DNA from: Hypsibius dujardini
Lineage: Eukaryota; Tardigrada; Eutardigrada; Parachela; Hypsibiidae
Assembly: GCA_001579985.1 (NCBI GenBank)
Contig: LRSR01003136.1
Span: forward strand, 1-22,319
Length of the DNA stretch: 22,319 bases
Direction of reading: 5' to 3'
In this document: piece after piece, positions 1 through 11,300 of the stretch
Layout of the letters: every line of letters starts with the position of its first letter
Numbering within the stretch: the first letter of the stretch is position 1
The notes under the pieces: model-generated
Database searches by the model: none
What the model saw: only the letters and a program-made list of their open reading frames with translations
What the model was told of the DNA's origin: nothing
Position numbers and translations under genes: made by a program

Positions 1-2
1 GG

Positions 3-275
3 ACAGCCAGTGGAAACCTTGCGAAAGGTCCCAACACTCACCGGAACTCTACTGGGAGAGTTGTCAGTCCGGTCCGCTCGCAGTACCCAATGAAGGGAGT
101 ATCAACGAAAGCTCCTGCTACTATCAGCGTCAACGTGCAGAACAGTCCCAGCGGAGCGCCATTGAAGGTCTCCGTCAGCGGCGATGGAAGCGTGGTGGTC
201 AATGGCGCCGCTCCGGTCAAGAGCTCGGCACCAGTCGGGGAGATCACGCCCCGGCCCGTTCTGAATCATGTGTGA
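3..275 (+). CDS. C-terminal exon of an unrecognised protein (partial)
   Basis: The frame is open from the window's first complete codon (position 3) to a TGA at 273-275, giving about 90 residues. Composition is typical of coding DNA (GC-rich) and contrasts with the AT-rich DNA that follows. The peptide is rich in Ser, Val, Pro, Ala and Gly, has no Cys, and ends in ...RPVLNHV. It looks like a low-complexity, probably disordered tail with a short beta-like Val/Ser stretch (residues about 42-62). I do not recognise a domain. The first in-frame ATG (position 90) is probably internal, because the frame is open upstream of it and no start context is obvious. The gene body lies left of the window. 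A possible ATTAAA poly(A) signal lies near 416. The strand choice rests on frame length and on composition only. Confidence 0.5.
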   Translation, partial: TASGNLAKGPNTHRNSTGRVVSPVRSQYPMKGVSTKAPATISVNVQNSPSGAPLKVSVSGDGSVVVNGAAPVKSSAPVGEITPRPVLNHV

Positions 276-1222
276 TTATATTTATTTAATTTCCTGAAAA
301 AGCGTGTGAAGTGAACATAACTTATCTACCTTGACTGATGTGTGTGTTTGTGTACATTTTGAGTACGGCAATTTTCTGGAATGCCCAGAAGTATACAGGA
401 TTGGATTTTATACTGGATTAAATGAGACTGACTTAACCCGTCAACGCCCGGTGCCAGATCAGACATGATTTGAGTGCGAGAACGATGAAACGAGTTCAAA
501 TTTGCATAGCGTGTTTTAGATGTTGTAAATGTCTTGGAACATTACAGCTGTCTTACTAGGGACGGTAAAATGAACCCAACCTAAAAAAACTATACTAAAC
601 TTAGTTTTAGTGTTTTAGCTACTGACATAAAAAACTAAACTAAATGTTTAGTTGTGTTGTGGAAAAAAAAACTTCAGACTTTGTATATCCCGCAAGGGTT
701 TGTCTGCTTTAGTTGAACAATAACAATAATAACTAAAAATGTATGTAGGAAAAACTAAACAAAACAAAAAACTATTCATCTTATTTCGACTCAAACTAGA
801 CAATACTTTTATAGTTACCAAAAGAATTTGAACTAAAATTCTTTAGTGACTAAGTTTTTCTTGACTACGTAGTATCGAAAACAATCCCTAATGAAAGATA
901 AACGACTGGTTTGTAAAGGCTCAGTCTGACTTGATTTCTTATATGATACAGGAAATTATTATCAGGCGCCTTTATCGGTCGGACCTGTCTATCACGAGGC
1001 TGTCCGCGTCCGGTCAAAGCAATACAGAGGGGCGCACCGGAAGCGCAGGACAGTCAGGGGCCTGGATGTGACTGTACCGCTCTGCCCAGCGCGTATTTCA
1101 CTCCGCATGGCAAATTAGTTGCGGACGCAGTACTCATTTCAAGCGGAACACGAACAAGTCGCTCACTTTTACGACTAATTTTACGACCAATTTTGCATTA
1201 AAATCGGGATATTTTCGTTATC
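276..1222. other. Intergenic: 3' flank, MITE copy 1, and upstream region of the cystatin gene
   Basis: No gene is supported here. Positions 276-550 look like 3'-flanking sequence. A TA-flanked AT-rich element occupies 559-888 (listed separately). A more GC-rich block at about 963-1135 lies just upstream of the cystatin start codon at 1223 and may hold its promoter and 5' leader, but I see no clear TATA box or initiator. Confidence 0.4.
559..888. mobile_element. MITE-like element, copy 1 (TA-flanked)
   Basis: The element starts GGGACGGTAAAAT, ends AAAACAATCCC, and is flanked on both sides by TA (557-558 and 889-890), which resembles a Tc1/mariner-type target duplication. The interior is packed with AGTTTAGT/ACTAAACT words. 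It is about 330 bp and non-coding. Its ends and interior match five other segments in this window (1268-1507, 15950-16126, 19934-20204, 20754-21039, 21074-21319). The class assignment is inferred from the ends and the TA duplication; no transposase is present. Confidence 0.55.
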
Positions 1223-2434
1223 ATGCATTCGCTGATTCTCAGGTAAGCAAAGAAAGGAAACATTAGCGATGACCAAAAAAAGAACTATACTACAATAACT
1301 AAGTTAAAACGTTTAGTGTCCAATTTTTTACTTTAGTCTTTTTAGCTGACTGAAAAAAGTAAACTAAAAGCCTTAGTCTTTCTAGAAGTTTAAGTGGGGA
1401 ACATTTTTCATCTGATTTGGACCAAAACGTGACAAAGACTTTTAGTTACTAAAGAAGAGAACCTAAACTAAAATCCTTAGTAAATCTTTAGTATTCTTTT
1501 GCCAAATAATTCTAGTTTAAGTTTTGGGTATCCATTCGAAATGCCGAATGTGAGAAGTGGGCTATCAAAATTAGCCAAACAATATTTCTTTTCTTGCTTG
1601 ATATATTGATTGCAACATTTTGAAGGTCTGCCCTGGTCATGATGGCGCTCGTTTGTGCTTCCACTTTGGCATCCGATGTGGCGCACGTACAACTTCCCGG
1701 TGGACCGTCGCAGGAGAAAATCGGAGATCCTCAGGCGCAAGCTATCGCAGATGCGGTATAGAAAATCCTTCGAATTTCTGCATTTTAATTTGCATTTCCA
1801 TAGACACATACGGATGATTTATACGCGTACATTGTGTGCGTAGGTAAAGCCGGAAGTGCAGACCAAACTCGGTGCAGCCCAAGAACTGCAGGAGTACGTG
1901 GTGGAGAAGTACACCACCCAGGTCGTCGCCGGGACCAACTATTTCCTCAAGGTATCGCGATATGAAATTTTGTCTGACTCGAAATTTAATTAGAGTATAC
2001 AACGTTTGATCATATATTTGTCTCTTACGGAAATAGTTTATCCCAAATCTAGTACTTTTCAATTATATTCAAATGATAGTTAAACGATCGAAAAGGCGGC
2101 TTTTCAGTTTCAATAAAGTGCACTTTTGCTTTATTTTTAAAGTCACAAAAAAAGAAATCGATATTTAAAAACATGATTATGGTTAAAAACAATTATTCTT
2201 ATTGGTTTTAAATTTATTTGATATTTTATTTATATTTAAGTATGTTATTTATATTTAAGCATGTTAATTAAATAAGACCACCTGAATTATGTATTGTATT
2301 TTTAGATTCGCACTGCACCGAATCACTACATCCACGCGCGTGTCTTCAAACCGCTGCCGCACACCAAGGCTCAGCCACAGCTGCACAGCGTCCAGAGCGG
2401 CAAGCAGCTGGGAGACAAAATTTCTTATTTTTGA
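1223..2434 (+). CDS. Secreted stefin-type (type 1) cystatin, 4 exons
   Basis: Predicted inhibitor of papain-like cysteine proteases. Proposed exons are 1223-1242, 1626-1755, 1844-1951 and 2306-2434 (TGA 2432-2434), giving 128 residues. All introns are GT-AG. Seen: QVVAG (residues 76-80), the first inhibitory hairpin of cystatins, followed by TNYFLK; LPH (103-105), the second hairpin; a Gly pair (32-33) matching the N-terminal trunk; and a terminal YF, as in stefin B. The junctions before VKPE and after NYFLK match the two intron positions I recall in vertebrate CSTB. The extra first exon (MHSLIL) splices in frame to give a hydrophobic N-terminus (residues 4-22) with a plausible cleavage after Ala22. 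Stefins are normally cytosolic, about 98 residues, without a signal peptide. The mature part has no Cys, so no disulfides, as in stefins. The last three exons are firm. The first exon is inferred from a strong AG|GTAAGC donor and frame fit; without it, the start would be the ATG at 1639 (117 residues). Confidence 0.85.
1268..1507. mobile_element. Degenerate MITE copy 2 inside cystatin intron 1
   Basis: This AT-rich block is dense in ACTAAA/TTTAGT words. It begins GATGACCAAAAA and ends TTCTTTTGCCAAA, which are degraded versions of the GGGATGGCAAAA / TTTTGCCATCCC ends of the other copies. It lies within the proposed first intron (1243-1625) of the cystatin gene. The boundaries are approximate. 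Confidence 0.4.
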
Positions 2435-2501
2435 ACTTTCGTAACAAACTATATATACGCAGCAATATATATTTGAAGTAATGGGCGCGACCACACCAAT
2501 C

Positions 2502-2507
2502 AATAAA
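2502..2507 (+). promoter_or_regulatory. Poly(A) signal AATAAA for the cystatin gene
   Basis: A canonical AATAAA lies 68 bases after the cystatin stop codon, in the expected place for 3'-end formation of that transcript. Confidence 0.55.
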
Positions 2508-2569
2508 GTCGAATTTAATTCACTCAATATTACGATGCACACGCGGGAAAGGGGCTAGAAAGACGAGGT

Positions 2570-2715
2570 ACGGTATATAGCAGAACTAACATTTAATAAT
2601 ATGTTAGATAAAAGATAATAGAAATAATAAGATAATAATAAATAAGGTAATAAATAATATAATAACAAAATATCAATAAAATAATAAAATATGAATAAAA
2701 TATATCAACAAACAG
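2570..2715. repeat. AT-rich low-complexity tract (AATA/ATAAT)
   Basis: About 145 bp made almost only of A and T in AATAAT, GATAAT and AATAAA words, with very few G or C. It behaves as simple sequence. The many AATAAA words here should not be read as individual poly(A) signals. Confidence 0.7.
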
Positions 2716-4120
2716 GGACATTCAGAAACCAAGGTACAGCGAGTTAGATGAATGTAAAAAAAACAATTTAAAATGTGAACTGATGTAAGTTAGCTGGATA
2801 ATTCGTGAGCCTATTAGTCACTAATTAGTCACTAGACGGTGTAGTTATTGCAAGGAGTACTAACTAACTCAAGGTACACAAGGAGTACGAATATAGTATT
2901 CGTCCATTCAGTGCCCGCGAATCGTTTTGCTGAATCTTCAATGCCTCCACTCTTCTGACTTGGGGCATTATTCAAATGCCAAATTCAGAATTAATTCAAA
3001 CTATTTTTTGTAGTTAGACCAACTTTATTGATGAATATAATACTTATTTCGCTGGTAAAGTCAGACGTCAAGGTCGGAGCTCTGAGCATTTCAAAAAGGA
3101 CCGATAATTTCAGGGAAGCTGTCCAGTTTTGATCTATAGCTCCGCCCACAAACTTCAGGGTTTTTTTTGGCTGATCCCAATTGACTTAAAATTAAATTTT
3201 GCATGGGAAAGTGCGTAAGAAAAACTCGAAGGGATTTTGAATTCGCTTCTTGAATTACGCCCCGAGAGAGTCCGAGAGACATTTCAAATAAGCATAAAGA
3301 AATGCAATATTTCACCGTTAATCGAATTAAAATGAGAGCCTTATCACCGAAAATTAAGTTTGCTGAAGATTTAGCTAAGCACACAATGCCATGATGCCAT
3401 CACGGAGGTATACCAATACGGGAGGGATCTTCTCACTGGGGCTTTGTGGTGAGGGTTCACAACAGTCCAGGTATATATAACGTTGATGTCTCGCACTGGA
3501 AAGCGCTTATGAAATTCCGCACACCCGTCCAGTCCAGTCCCAGCTGGGACACATGAAAATGCAGTCAGTTAGTACCATAATTAGAGAACTTGAGAGTTAT
3601 TTGTGCTTTCTAGCCATTTGTTCGGTAGTGAAACCAGTGAAAACTGAAAACTGAGAAAGGCCATGAACATGACGGACACAACAAGTGGCGCCACCCATTG
3701 GCGCTCAACCTTAATACCAATTCCAATATTTCGTGAAAGTGTGTAGTCCGTGCTGTTGGAAGTGCTTGTGTGGAATCTGCTAGGGAGCGAGCATCTTCAG
3801 CTTTTGAGCGTGATCTTGAACTTGAACCAGTTTGTTTCTTCTCTATACTTTTTCCACCGTTTTTTATCCCACGAAATTTCACTTTTCACCTTTTCGCGCC
3901 TCTCTTCCATCGCACTCCTTCTGTCTCTCTTCAAGCTCCAAATATCGAGGAATGATTGTGTGAAGTTGAGTTTATCTTCTCTGGTGCTACAATAATAACG
4001 TCTAATTTCCGCCATCAAGGTCTTCCCTTTCAAAAACATCCTTCCTCTCAACACTTCACCATCAACGGGTACGCTGGGAAATATTGTTCTTGTCCTTTTT
4101 CCATTCTCAGGCTGATTAGA
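2716..4120. other. Intergenic, no supported gene; contains a TATA-like site
   Basis: Only short frames are present, with no recognisable protein on either strand. Minus-strand frames at 3091-3384 and 3797-4213 have no recognisable motif and the latter runs into a repeat. A TATA-like site at 3472-3480 is listed separately. The first part of the exportin transcript may begin here if its leader is spliced, but I cannot place such an exon. Confidence 0.4.
3472..3480 (+). promoter_or_regulatory. TATA-like site, possible upstream promoter
   Basis: TATATATAA sits in moderately mixed-composition DNA, with a possible start about 30 bases on. It is 1.6 kb upstream of the exportin-1 start codon, so it would serve that gene only if a leader intron ends at the acceptor near 4977. 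A chance AT-rich match is quite possible. Confidence 0.25.
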
Positions 4121-4880
4121 ATGGCAGTCGCGGGTTAACTGGTCGGGTATTTTGATGATGTGAAAAGTATACCTGCCAAGCTGGGTCATTTTCAAATATT
4201 TCTCAAAATTCACTCTGAAATTTTGAGTTTCCTCTTTACTTTCAACCGGTAAACTAATAAGAAGTTTAATTTACGAACGTACTTTAAAATTTTGAGGTCG
4301 GTCGGTGGAGTTTAGGGGATTCCGCGGCGGTTTTTGTCGGTGGAGCTTCCTACTATGCCAGCCAAGTTCGGCCGGCAGTTATTTCTCCTTCTTAGTCCAT
4401 CTTTTTAGTTTCACTGCCTTGATTTAGTAGCAATTTATATTTAATTGGTTTTTGAAATTATCAATCCAGATGACTGATGTCATACGGATAAAACTAGAGA
4501 ATTCCGAGGCGGCTTTGGGCATGTAAAGAAAGTGTACCACCCTAGCTTGGCCAATCTTCCGTTTTTTTCTGTTTCACATTTCTGAGTTTCGCATTTCCTC
4601 ATCTTGCTCTCATTTTAAAGTAACTTCTAATTGCATGTCTCAAGTGAGATTTCAAAGTGGGGAAGTCGATAGGATGAAACTGGATGATTCCGAGTAGATT
4701 TTGTAGTAGTAAAGAACGTGTACCAGCTAAATTCAGCCATGGTCTTTCTTGAAAAAAGGCTGATCCCGCGAGTCTATTTTGTTCTTTACTGGATAGGGAA
4801 ATTGACTGAGAATTAAATTTTGGACTATATATTCAACGGCCGAGCTGTTCGTCGGATAGTGTTTCTCAGCGTTTTTAGAG
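4120..4880. repeat. Degenerate ~183-bp tandem repeat, about four units
   Basis: Related blocks recur near 4171, 4361, 4541 and 4726, spaced 186, 180 and 185 bases apart. The best-conserved core reads roughly ATTCCGAGGCGG, then GTAAAGAA.GTGTACC, then GCCAAGTTCGGCCAT, followed by a TTTCTGAGTTTC-like pyrimidine-rich segment. The units are diverged, and the first has lost the ATTCCG part. No coding frame is conserved between units. The array ends about 200 bases upstream of the exportin start codon and could lie in its leader intron. Confidence 0.45.
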
Positions 4881-4970
4881 CATTCTCTGGAAGACTTCCG
4901 TAATGGTCTTTAGATGGTTGTCGTTCTCCCCTACCTATCATCCCATTCTACAAATCTGGTTTCGTTTTGT

Positions 4971-5084
4971 ATTCCAGATTAGAAAAATATTTCGAATTCC
5001 GGCTCTGAAGCTGAATCTACGTGGTTGAGTGGAAGTTGTTGGAACGGATAATTGTTGGAATCTTCCTACCCGCAAGCCTCGGGG
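4971..5084 (+). promoter_or_regulatory. Probable splice acceptor and 5' leader of exportin-1
   Basis: A pyrimidine-rich stretch followed by GTATTCCAG (AG at 4976-4977) makes a good acceptor. A leader exon would then run from 4978 to 5084. An in-frame TAA at 5049-5051 precedes the ATG at 5085, so coding sequence does not extend upstream of this in the genomic frame. Confidence 0.4.
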
Positions 5085-8000
5085 ATGTCCGCCGTGATGA
5101 ATCCCAATTCGGAAGCTAACCGCTTGTTGAACTTCTCCGAACGACTGGACATTAACCTGCTAGACAAGGTGGTCGGATGTATGTACACCGGCCAGCGCAC
5201 CGAGCAGATGGAGGCACAGACCGTGCTGACGACCCTCAAGGAGCACCCCGAAGCGTGGACGCGCGTCGACGCCATACTCGAGTTCTCGCAGAACCCGCAG
5301 ACCAAGTACTTTGCCCTACAGATCCTGGAGAATGTCATTAAGACACGGTGGAAAGCGCTACCGCGCGCACAGTGTGACGGTGAGAATGACTCTGCAAAAA
5401 ATATACAGTTCATCTGTTAATCAGTCAAGCAAGCAAGCAACTTTGATTCATTTACGACTACGAATTATTCAGCTTATTTTGACAAGTCATCAATCAATCA
5501 ATTGAAGCCTGTGATAGTGATATTAAAGAATCAACCAATCAATGGTTTGTTTGTTTTTACTATTGCCAACGGAAGTATAGTTTCATTATTGTGAACAGGT
5601 ATCAAGACATACATTGTCAGTCTGATCATCAGGACGTCCTCCTTGCCGGAGATGCATGAGAAGCATAAGCTCTACCTGACAAAGCTGAACTTTGTCCTCG
5701 TCCAGGTAATCTTAGCTTCGCTAGCGTTGTCAATTTATTTGCTCACTTTTGCGATTGATTGCTTGATTGATTGTTCGTTATCTTTTGATTTGTCGTTGTA
5801 TTTTCTTGAATGAACCTTTGACTGATTGATTGATTAGCTGTGTGGCAATGCGTTTCGTAGTTTCCTGATGTTTAATACAGTTTCGTTAAATTTATGCGTT
5901 AGCTTTTTTAAAGTGCATTAAATTAAATCCTGTTTTGGTTGCAGATTTTGAAGAAGGAATGGCCGAAAAATTGGCCATCTTTCATCACGGACATTGTCGG
6001 CGCCAGCAAGACCAACGAGTGGCTTTGCTTGAACAACATGGAAATTTTGCGGCTACTCAGGTTGGTAGTTCTCCGTCTCCCTACTCTGTTGAAAGTTGCT
6101 TAAACATATTGCGGCTTTTTTGCAGTGAAGAGATTTTCGACTATTCCAGCGGCACTATGACTCAGGCCAAGACGCGCCACCTGAAGGAGTCCATGTGCGG
6201 GGAATTCCAGCAAGTATTCCAGCTCTGCCTTTTTGTCATGGTATGTAGGATCACAGCAGTTTAACACGATAGACAGCAAGCAGTGTAGTTAGATATGCCG
6301 ACCGACAATTAATCCTGGAGGCAAACGGATTTGCGAACATCTCATCCAAATAACCAGATAAACTGACAGGCATGCAAATAGACAGACAGACAGACTGACT
6401 GACAGACAGACCGACTCGACCGACAGACCGACAGACCGACAGACTGACAGATAGACAGGCAGGCAGGGAGTGATAGAGCAGATAGATAGACGGATGGATG
6501 AATAAATAGAACAAACAATCTTTACTGGACACTTGATTTAAATATTCCACACTGTTTTTCATAGGACAATAGTACGAATCCGCCACTGGTTGCAGCCACC
6601 CTTCAGACACTTCTTCTCTTCCTGAACTGGATTCCACTTGGCTATGTCTTTGAGACAAACCTCGTCCCCAGTCTTATTAGCAAGGTTAGTTTGGAGTTTG
6701 GCTCACAGACTGTCGTCATTAGCGGCTTACAGTTGACCCGCGTCCTTTTGTATTTCGCAGTTCCTGCCCGTGCCCATGTTTCGCAACGTCACCCTGAAGT
6801 GCTTGACAGAGATCTCCGCCATCTCCATTGCCCAGTATCCGCAGTACGAGAAGCACATCAAGGACATGTTCCGCGACACTCTGCAGCAACTTCAACAGGT
6901 ACGATCTCCTGCTGAACACTGTCTGACTATGCTGTTTATCGGTCTACCCGATTGTGCACTTGTTTATCTGTCCGTCTGCCTCTTTGTTTGGTATGAGGTC
7001 TGTCTGTCTGTCTGCCTGATTGTTCATATTATATGCTATTTGTCTGTTCGTCCGCCTACCGATTTGATTTACTATCTACTCTGCCGTTCTGTCTCCCGAT
7101 TGCATCTTTGATTGGGTATATCGCTCTCTGCTTGCTTGCCCCCTTGTCTGTGTGTCTGTCGCTTGAGGTTTTTGTCTGCTGCCTGACTGGGAAACTCTCT
7201 GTCTGTGAAACCGTAAACGCGTATTTTTAATCATTTTTGCTCGATTCAGGTGCTCCCTCTCCAGACTGACATCAAAGCGGTCTACTCCAAGGGATCAGAC
7301 GACGAGCAGAAGTTCATTCAGAATCTGGCCATGTTCCTGGCCTCCTACTTGAAGGAGCACGTTCAGATTGTCGAAAAGTCCCCCGAGCTCCACGAACAAC
7401 TCGGCAACACTCTGCGTTACGTCACCCTCATCTCCCAAGTAATTAAATATTACAATTTGGAGTTTGATTCAGTAACAGAATTCCCGATACAGTGGATTAC
7501 AATAATATCTTTTTTTCCAAGTAGGAATTTAATTAGACTAACTTTCCCATGTTTAAAATAAATTACTGGATTTATTAAATCAAGGTTTCTGATGTCGAGC
7601 TTTGTCTTTGTATTTAAATTTAGGGCAAATAGCATTTAAATAACTTTTGAATTTAATTATTTAATTTCAATAACTCGTAGGTCGACGAGACAGAAATCTT
7701 TAAGATTTGTCTTGAATTCTGGAACACCCTCTCGTCGGAGCTGTATCTGGAGCATCCCTTCAAGGCCTACACCACGGCCTCTTACTTCCCGTCCTCGTTG
7801 ATGAAGACGCCGTTTGAATCTCAGTCGCAGACGCGGCGCAAGTTCTACGACGCCACCCTGTCCACCGTGCGTACCATCATGATCGAGCGGATGGCCAAGC
7901 CGGAGGAGGTGCTGGTGGTGGAGAACGATCAGGGCGAGGTGGTCAGAGAGTTCATGAAGGACACCGACTCGATCAACATGTACAAGCTGATGCGAGAGAC

Positions 8001-8280
8001 ACTCGGTGAGAATTATGGCGGACATTAAGAGGGGCAGACGACTTTGCTGCATAGACAAAAACCACCGGCAGACACTTGGACACGTAAACAAACCGTTAAC
8101 CACGTAGGTTGACAGGCACACCGATAAACAAAAACACAGGCAGACAGATGGCAATTACGTGAATACATACAGATGCAGCAGAGAGACAGACAGACAGACA
8201 AACAGATAGAAATATAGACAAATAGATATATGGACAGGCAGACAAACAGACAAACAGACAGGCAGAGAGAGAGACAAACA

Positions 8281-8325
<45 letters not shown>

Positions 8326-11300
8326 AAAGACAGATAGGCGGACAGATAGATAGACAGACAGACAGACAAGCAAGCAAACAAGCAAACAAACTGATAGACA
8401 AACAGACTATCAGACATACAGATGAATAGCCAGACAGGACTACAAACAGATCGGCGGACAACGGGAAGACTTGACGGTTAAGTCATGTAGACGGACGTGG
8501 GACAGATATTTTGTGATTGATTTTTAACATGCCATCCTTACAGTTTACCTGACTCATTTGGATACTGTCGACACGGAGCGCATTATGACGGACAAGCTTC
8601 ACCGGCAGGTAGACGGCTCGGAGTGGTCCTGGAAAAATCTGAACACCCTCTGTTGGGCCATCGGATCCATCAGCGGGGCAATGCACGAAGAGGATGAGAT
8701 GCGCTTCCTGGTCACAGTCATTAAGGTGCTTACTTGTGCAGGCACCCACTTGACTTCTCGTATTTTATCCCGCTTTAATTATTGAGTTGGGTTTGTGGTT
8801 TTAGGAGTTGTTAGGACTATGTGAGCAGAAGCGTGGCAAGGACAACAAGGCCATCATCGCGTCCAACATTATGTACATTGTCGGGCAGTATCCGCGATTC
8901 CTCCGGGCACACTGGAAATTCCTTAAGACGGTTGTCAACAAGCTTTTCGAGTTCATGCACGGTGAGTTGATAGAGCAACACCTTCATTGATTGATTCATT
9001 GATTTATTCATGCATTGAAACTGCTGAAACGGGGGGACCGTCGAATTTGATAGAATATCTGCCTCATTGATTGATTAAGTGAAACAATTCTTTGTACATA
9101 TCTAAGCGGTTGATTGATCGGCTTGTTTTTTGTTTTTCACAGAGACCCACGATGGAGTACAAGACATGGCGTGTGATACCTTTATCAAGATTGCACAAAA
9201 ATGTCGGCGGCACTTTGTGACCATTCAAGTCAGCGAGTCCTATCCCTTCATCGACGAAATACTCTTGAATCTCCGCAGCATAATTTGCGATCTGGGCCAG
9301 CAACAGGTATTTGACTTGTTGGTTTGTCTGACTCTCGTTTTTGTTTAACAAGTTGTCTGTCTAACGCCTTTGCCGCTCATTTTAGGTGCAAACATTCTAT
9401 GAAGCCATCGGCTACATGATCGCCTCGGAGGCCGACGACGGCACCCAAGCCAGCCTCATCGAACGGCTAATGGCACTGCCCAACCAGATCTGGGACGAAA
9501 CCATTCAAATGATCAAGGCCAATCCGGAAGCCCTCAAAGACGTGGAATGCCTGAAGCAGTTTGCCAATGTCTTGCGGGCCAACCAGCGGGCCTGCATCTC
9601 CCTCGGAAATGTCTACGTTCACCAGGCTCGTTTTCACACCTTGCTTTTGTTCTCTAGATTTTGAAATGCTTGCTGCCTGTAAATGAATATGGTCTTCTTT
9701 GGTATTTGCAGTTGAAAAAGATATTCTACGACTCCCTGCAGCTGTACAAATTACTGAGCAATAGCATCAGCGCGGCGGTAGTTGTGGGCGGGGACTTGGC
9801 CAACAAGGGTCCCTTCATTCGCAACATGAAGACTGTGAAGAAGGAGATTCTCAAGATTCTATCGTCGTGGATTTCGAAAGCGACGAATCCGCAGCTGGTA
9901 AGCGAGATTCAGCAGATAAACAGGCCATATGACTCGACTGGTACACAGACAGACAGACAGACAGACAGACAGATAGACAGACAAACATACGGGCAGTATA
10001 GACAGACTGACATGCTAACTGTAGGGAGATAACAGAAATTGACTTGAATATCAGTCAATTATTTTAAACTTTCTCTAGGTTTACGAGTATTTCCTCCCAC
10101 CGATGTTCGAGGCCATTCTCCTGGACTACAAGACCAACGCACCTGACGCCCGCGAACCGGAAGTCCTGACTCTGATGCGTTCGGTGGTGGAGCGGTTAGA
10201 GGGCTCAATCACCCCGCGTATCCCTGAAATATTCGATGGCGTCTTCCAGGTTTGTGCAAGGTCTTTTTGTGTACAGCATTTTGTGACACAGTTTTTCGTT
10301 GTGTAGTGCACCCTGGAGATGATCAACAAGAACTTTGAGGAGTACCCAGAGCACAGGACCAATTTTTTCCTGCTGCTCCAAGCGGTGAATCAGAAGTGCT
10401 TCGCTGGCCTGCTCACTATTCCTGGCCCGCAGTTCAAGCTCATTATCGATTCGATAGTGTGGGCTTTCAAGCATCATATGCGCAACGTGGCAGAAATCGG
10501 TACGGCTATTTTTCGTGTATTCGGTTTGTCTGTCTGTCTGTCTGTGTGTCTGTCTGTTTGTCTGTTTGTCATTCTCTCTTTTCTCTGCTCTCGTTCTTGG
10601 TGCAGATCAAAGAAGGAAGTCTGTCATTTTCTGTGTGTGTGTTTCTTACCGTTATCTCTTTCCTTGCTTGTTTTCTGCTGCATTCTCANTGGTCTGTCTC
10701 TGTTTATATATCTGTTTCTGTCTCCCTGTCTGCCTATTTGAATCTATCTCGTAAGTCTGCCTGAAGTTTTTCTATCTTTCGGGCAATGTTGTTGTCGTGT
10801 ATAGCTTTTTAATGGTTTTTTCAGGTCTCCAGATCCTATATCAGATGTTCAAGAACATTGCCGCTCAGCCGGCCGACGTGGCCCAGTCTTTCTACAAAGC
10901 TTACTACCTGGTCCTGCTGGAGCACCTCTTTTCTGTGGCCAGTGATCCTACTCACTCTGGCAGTACGTTAAGCTGTAACTGACAGTCAAGCTTTACTCGT
11001 GACAGACAGACAGACATGCGGACAGACAGACATGGAGACAGACAGGCAGACAGACACACAGACATGCAGACAGACAGGCAGACAGACTGACTGAATGTCT
11101 TGAAAGGGGCTAACCTGTCGCTTCATCGCTCGAAAATGCTTTATGTTGCTTCTCTACTTGTCAGATTTGAATTTGTTCTCCACTATTCTGGCATACATGT
11201 TCACGCTGATAGACGACAAGAAGGTGGTGGTAGCGCTGGGCGGCGTCAACGACCCTTCCGACAACATGACCTTCCTGCAGTCCTACATTCAGCAGATGCT

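Noticed and set aside
3091-3384. 97-codon minus-strand frame
   Set aside because: No domain, no coding-like composition, no splice partners; length is within chance for this region.
3797-4213. 138-codon minus-strand frame rich in Lys/Arg/Glu
   Set aside because: No recognisable motif; it runs into the degenerate tandem repeat, and the base composition is that of intergenic DNA here.
8130-8420. Repeated units considered as a CRISPR array
   Set aside because: Units are 4-bp simple repeats without unique spacers, inside a eukaryotic intron.
8025-8461. Long minus-strand frames rich in [15 protein letters not shown] in exportin intron 8 (and similar ones in introns 4, 6, 15 and 18)
   Set aside because: They are translations of TCTG/CAGA-type microsatellites, which stay open in several frames on one strand because the repeat lacks stops. 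They lie inside introns and have no real protein content.
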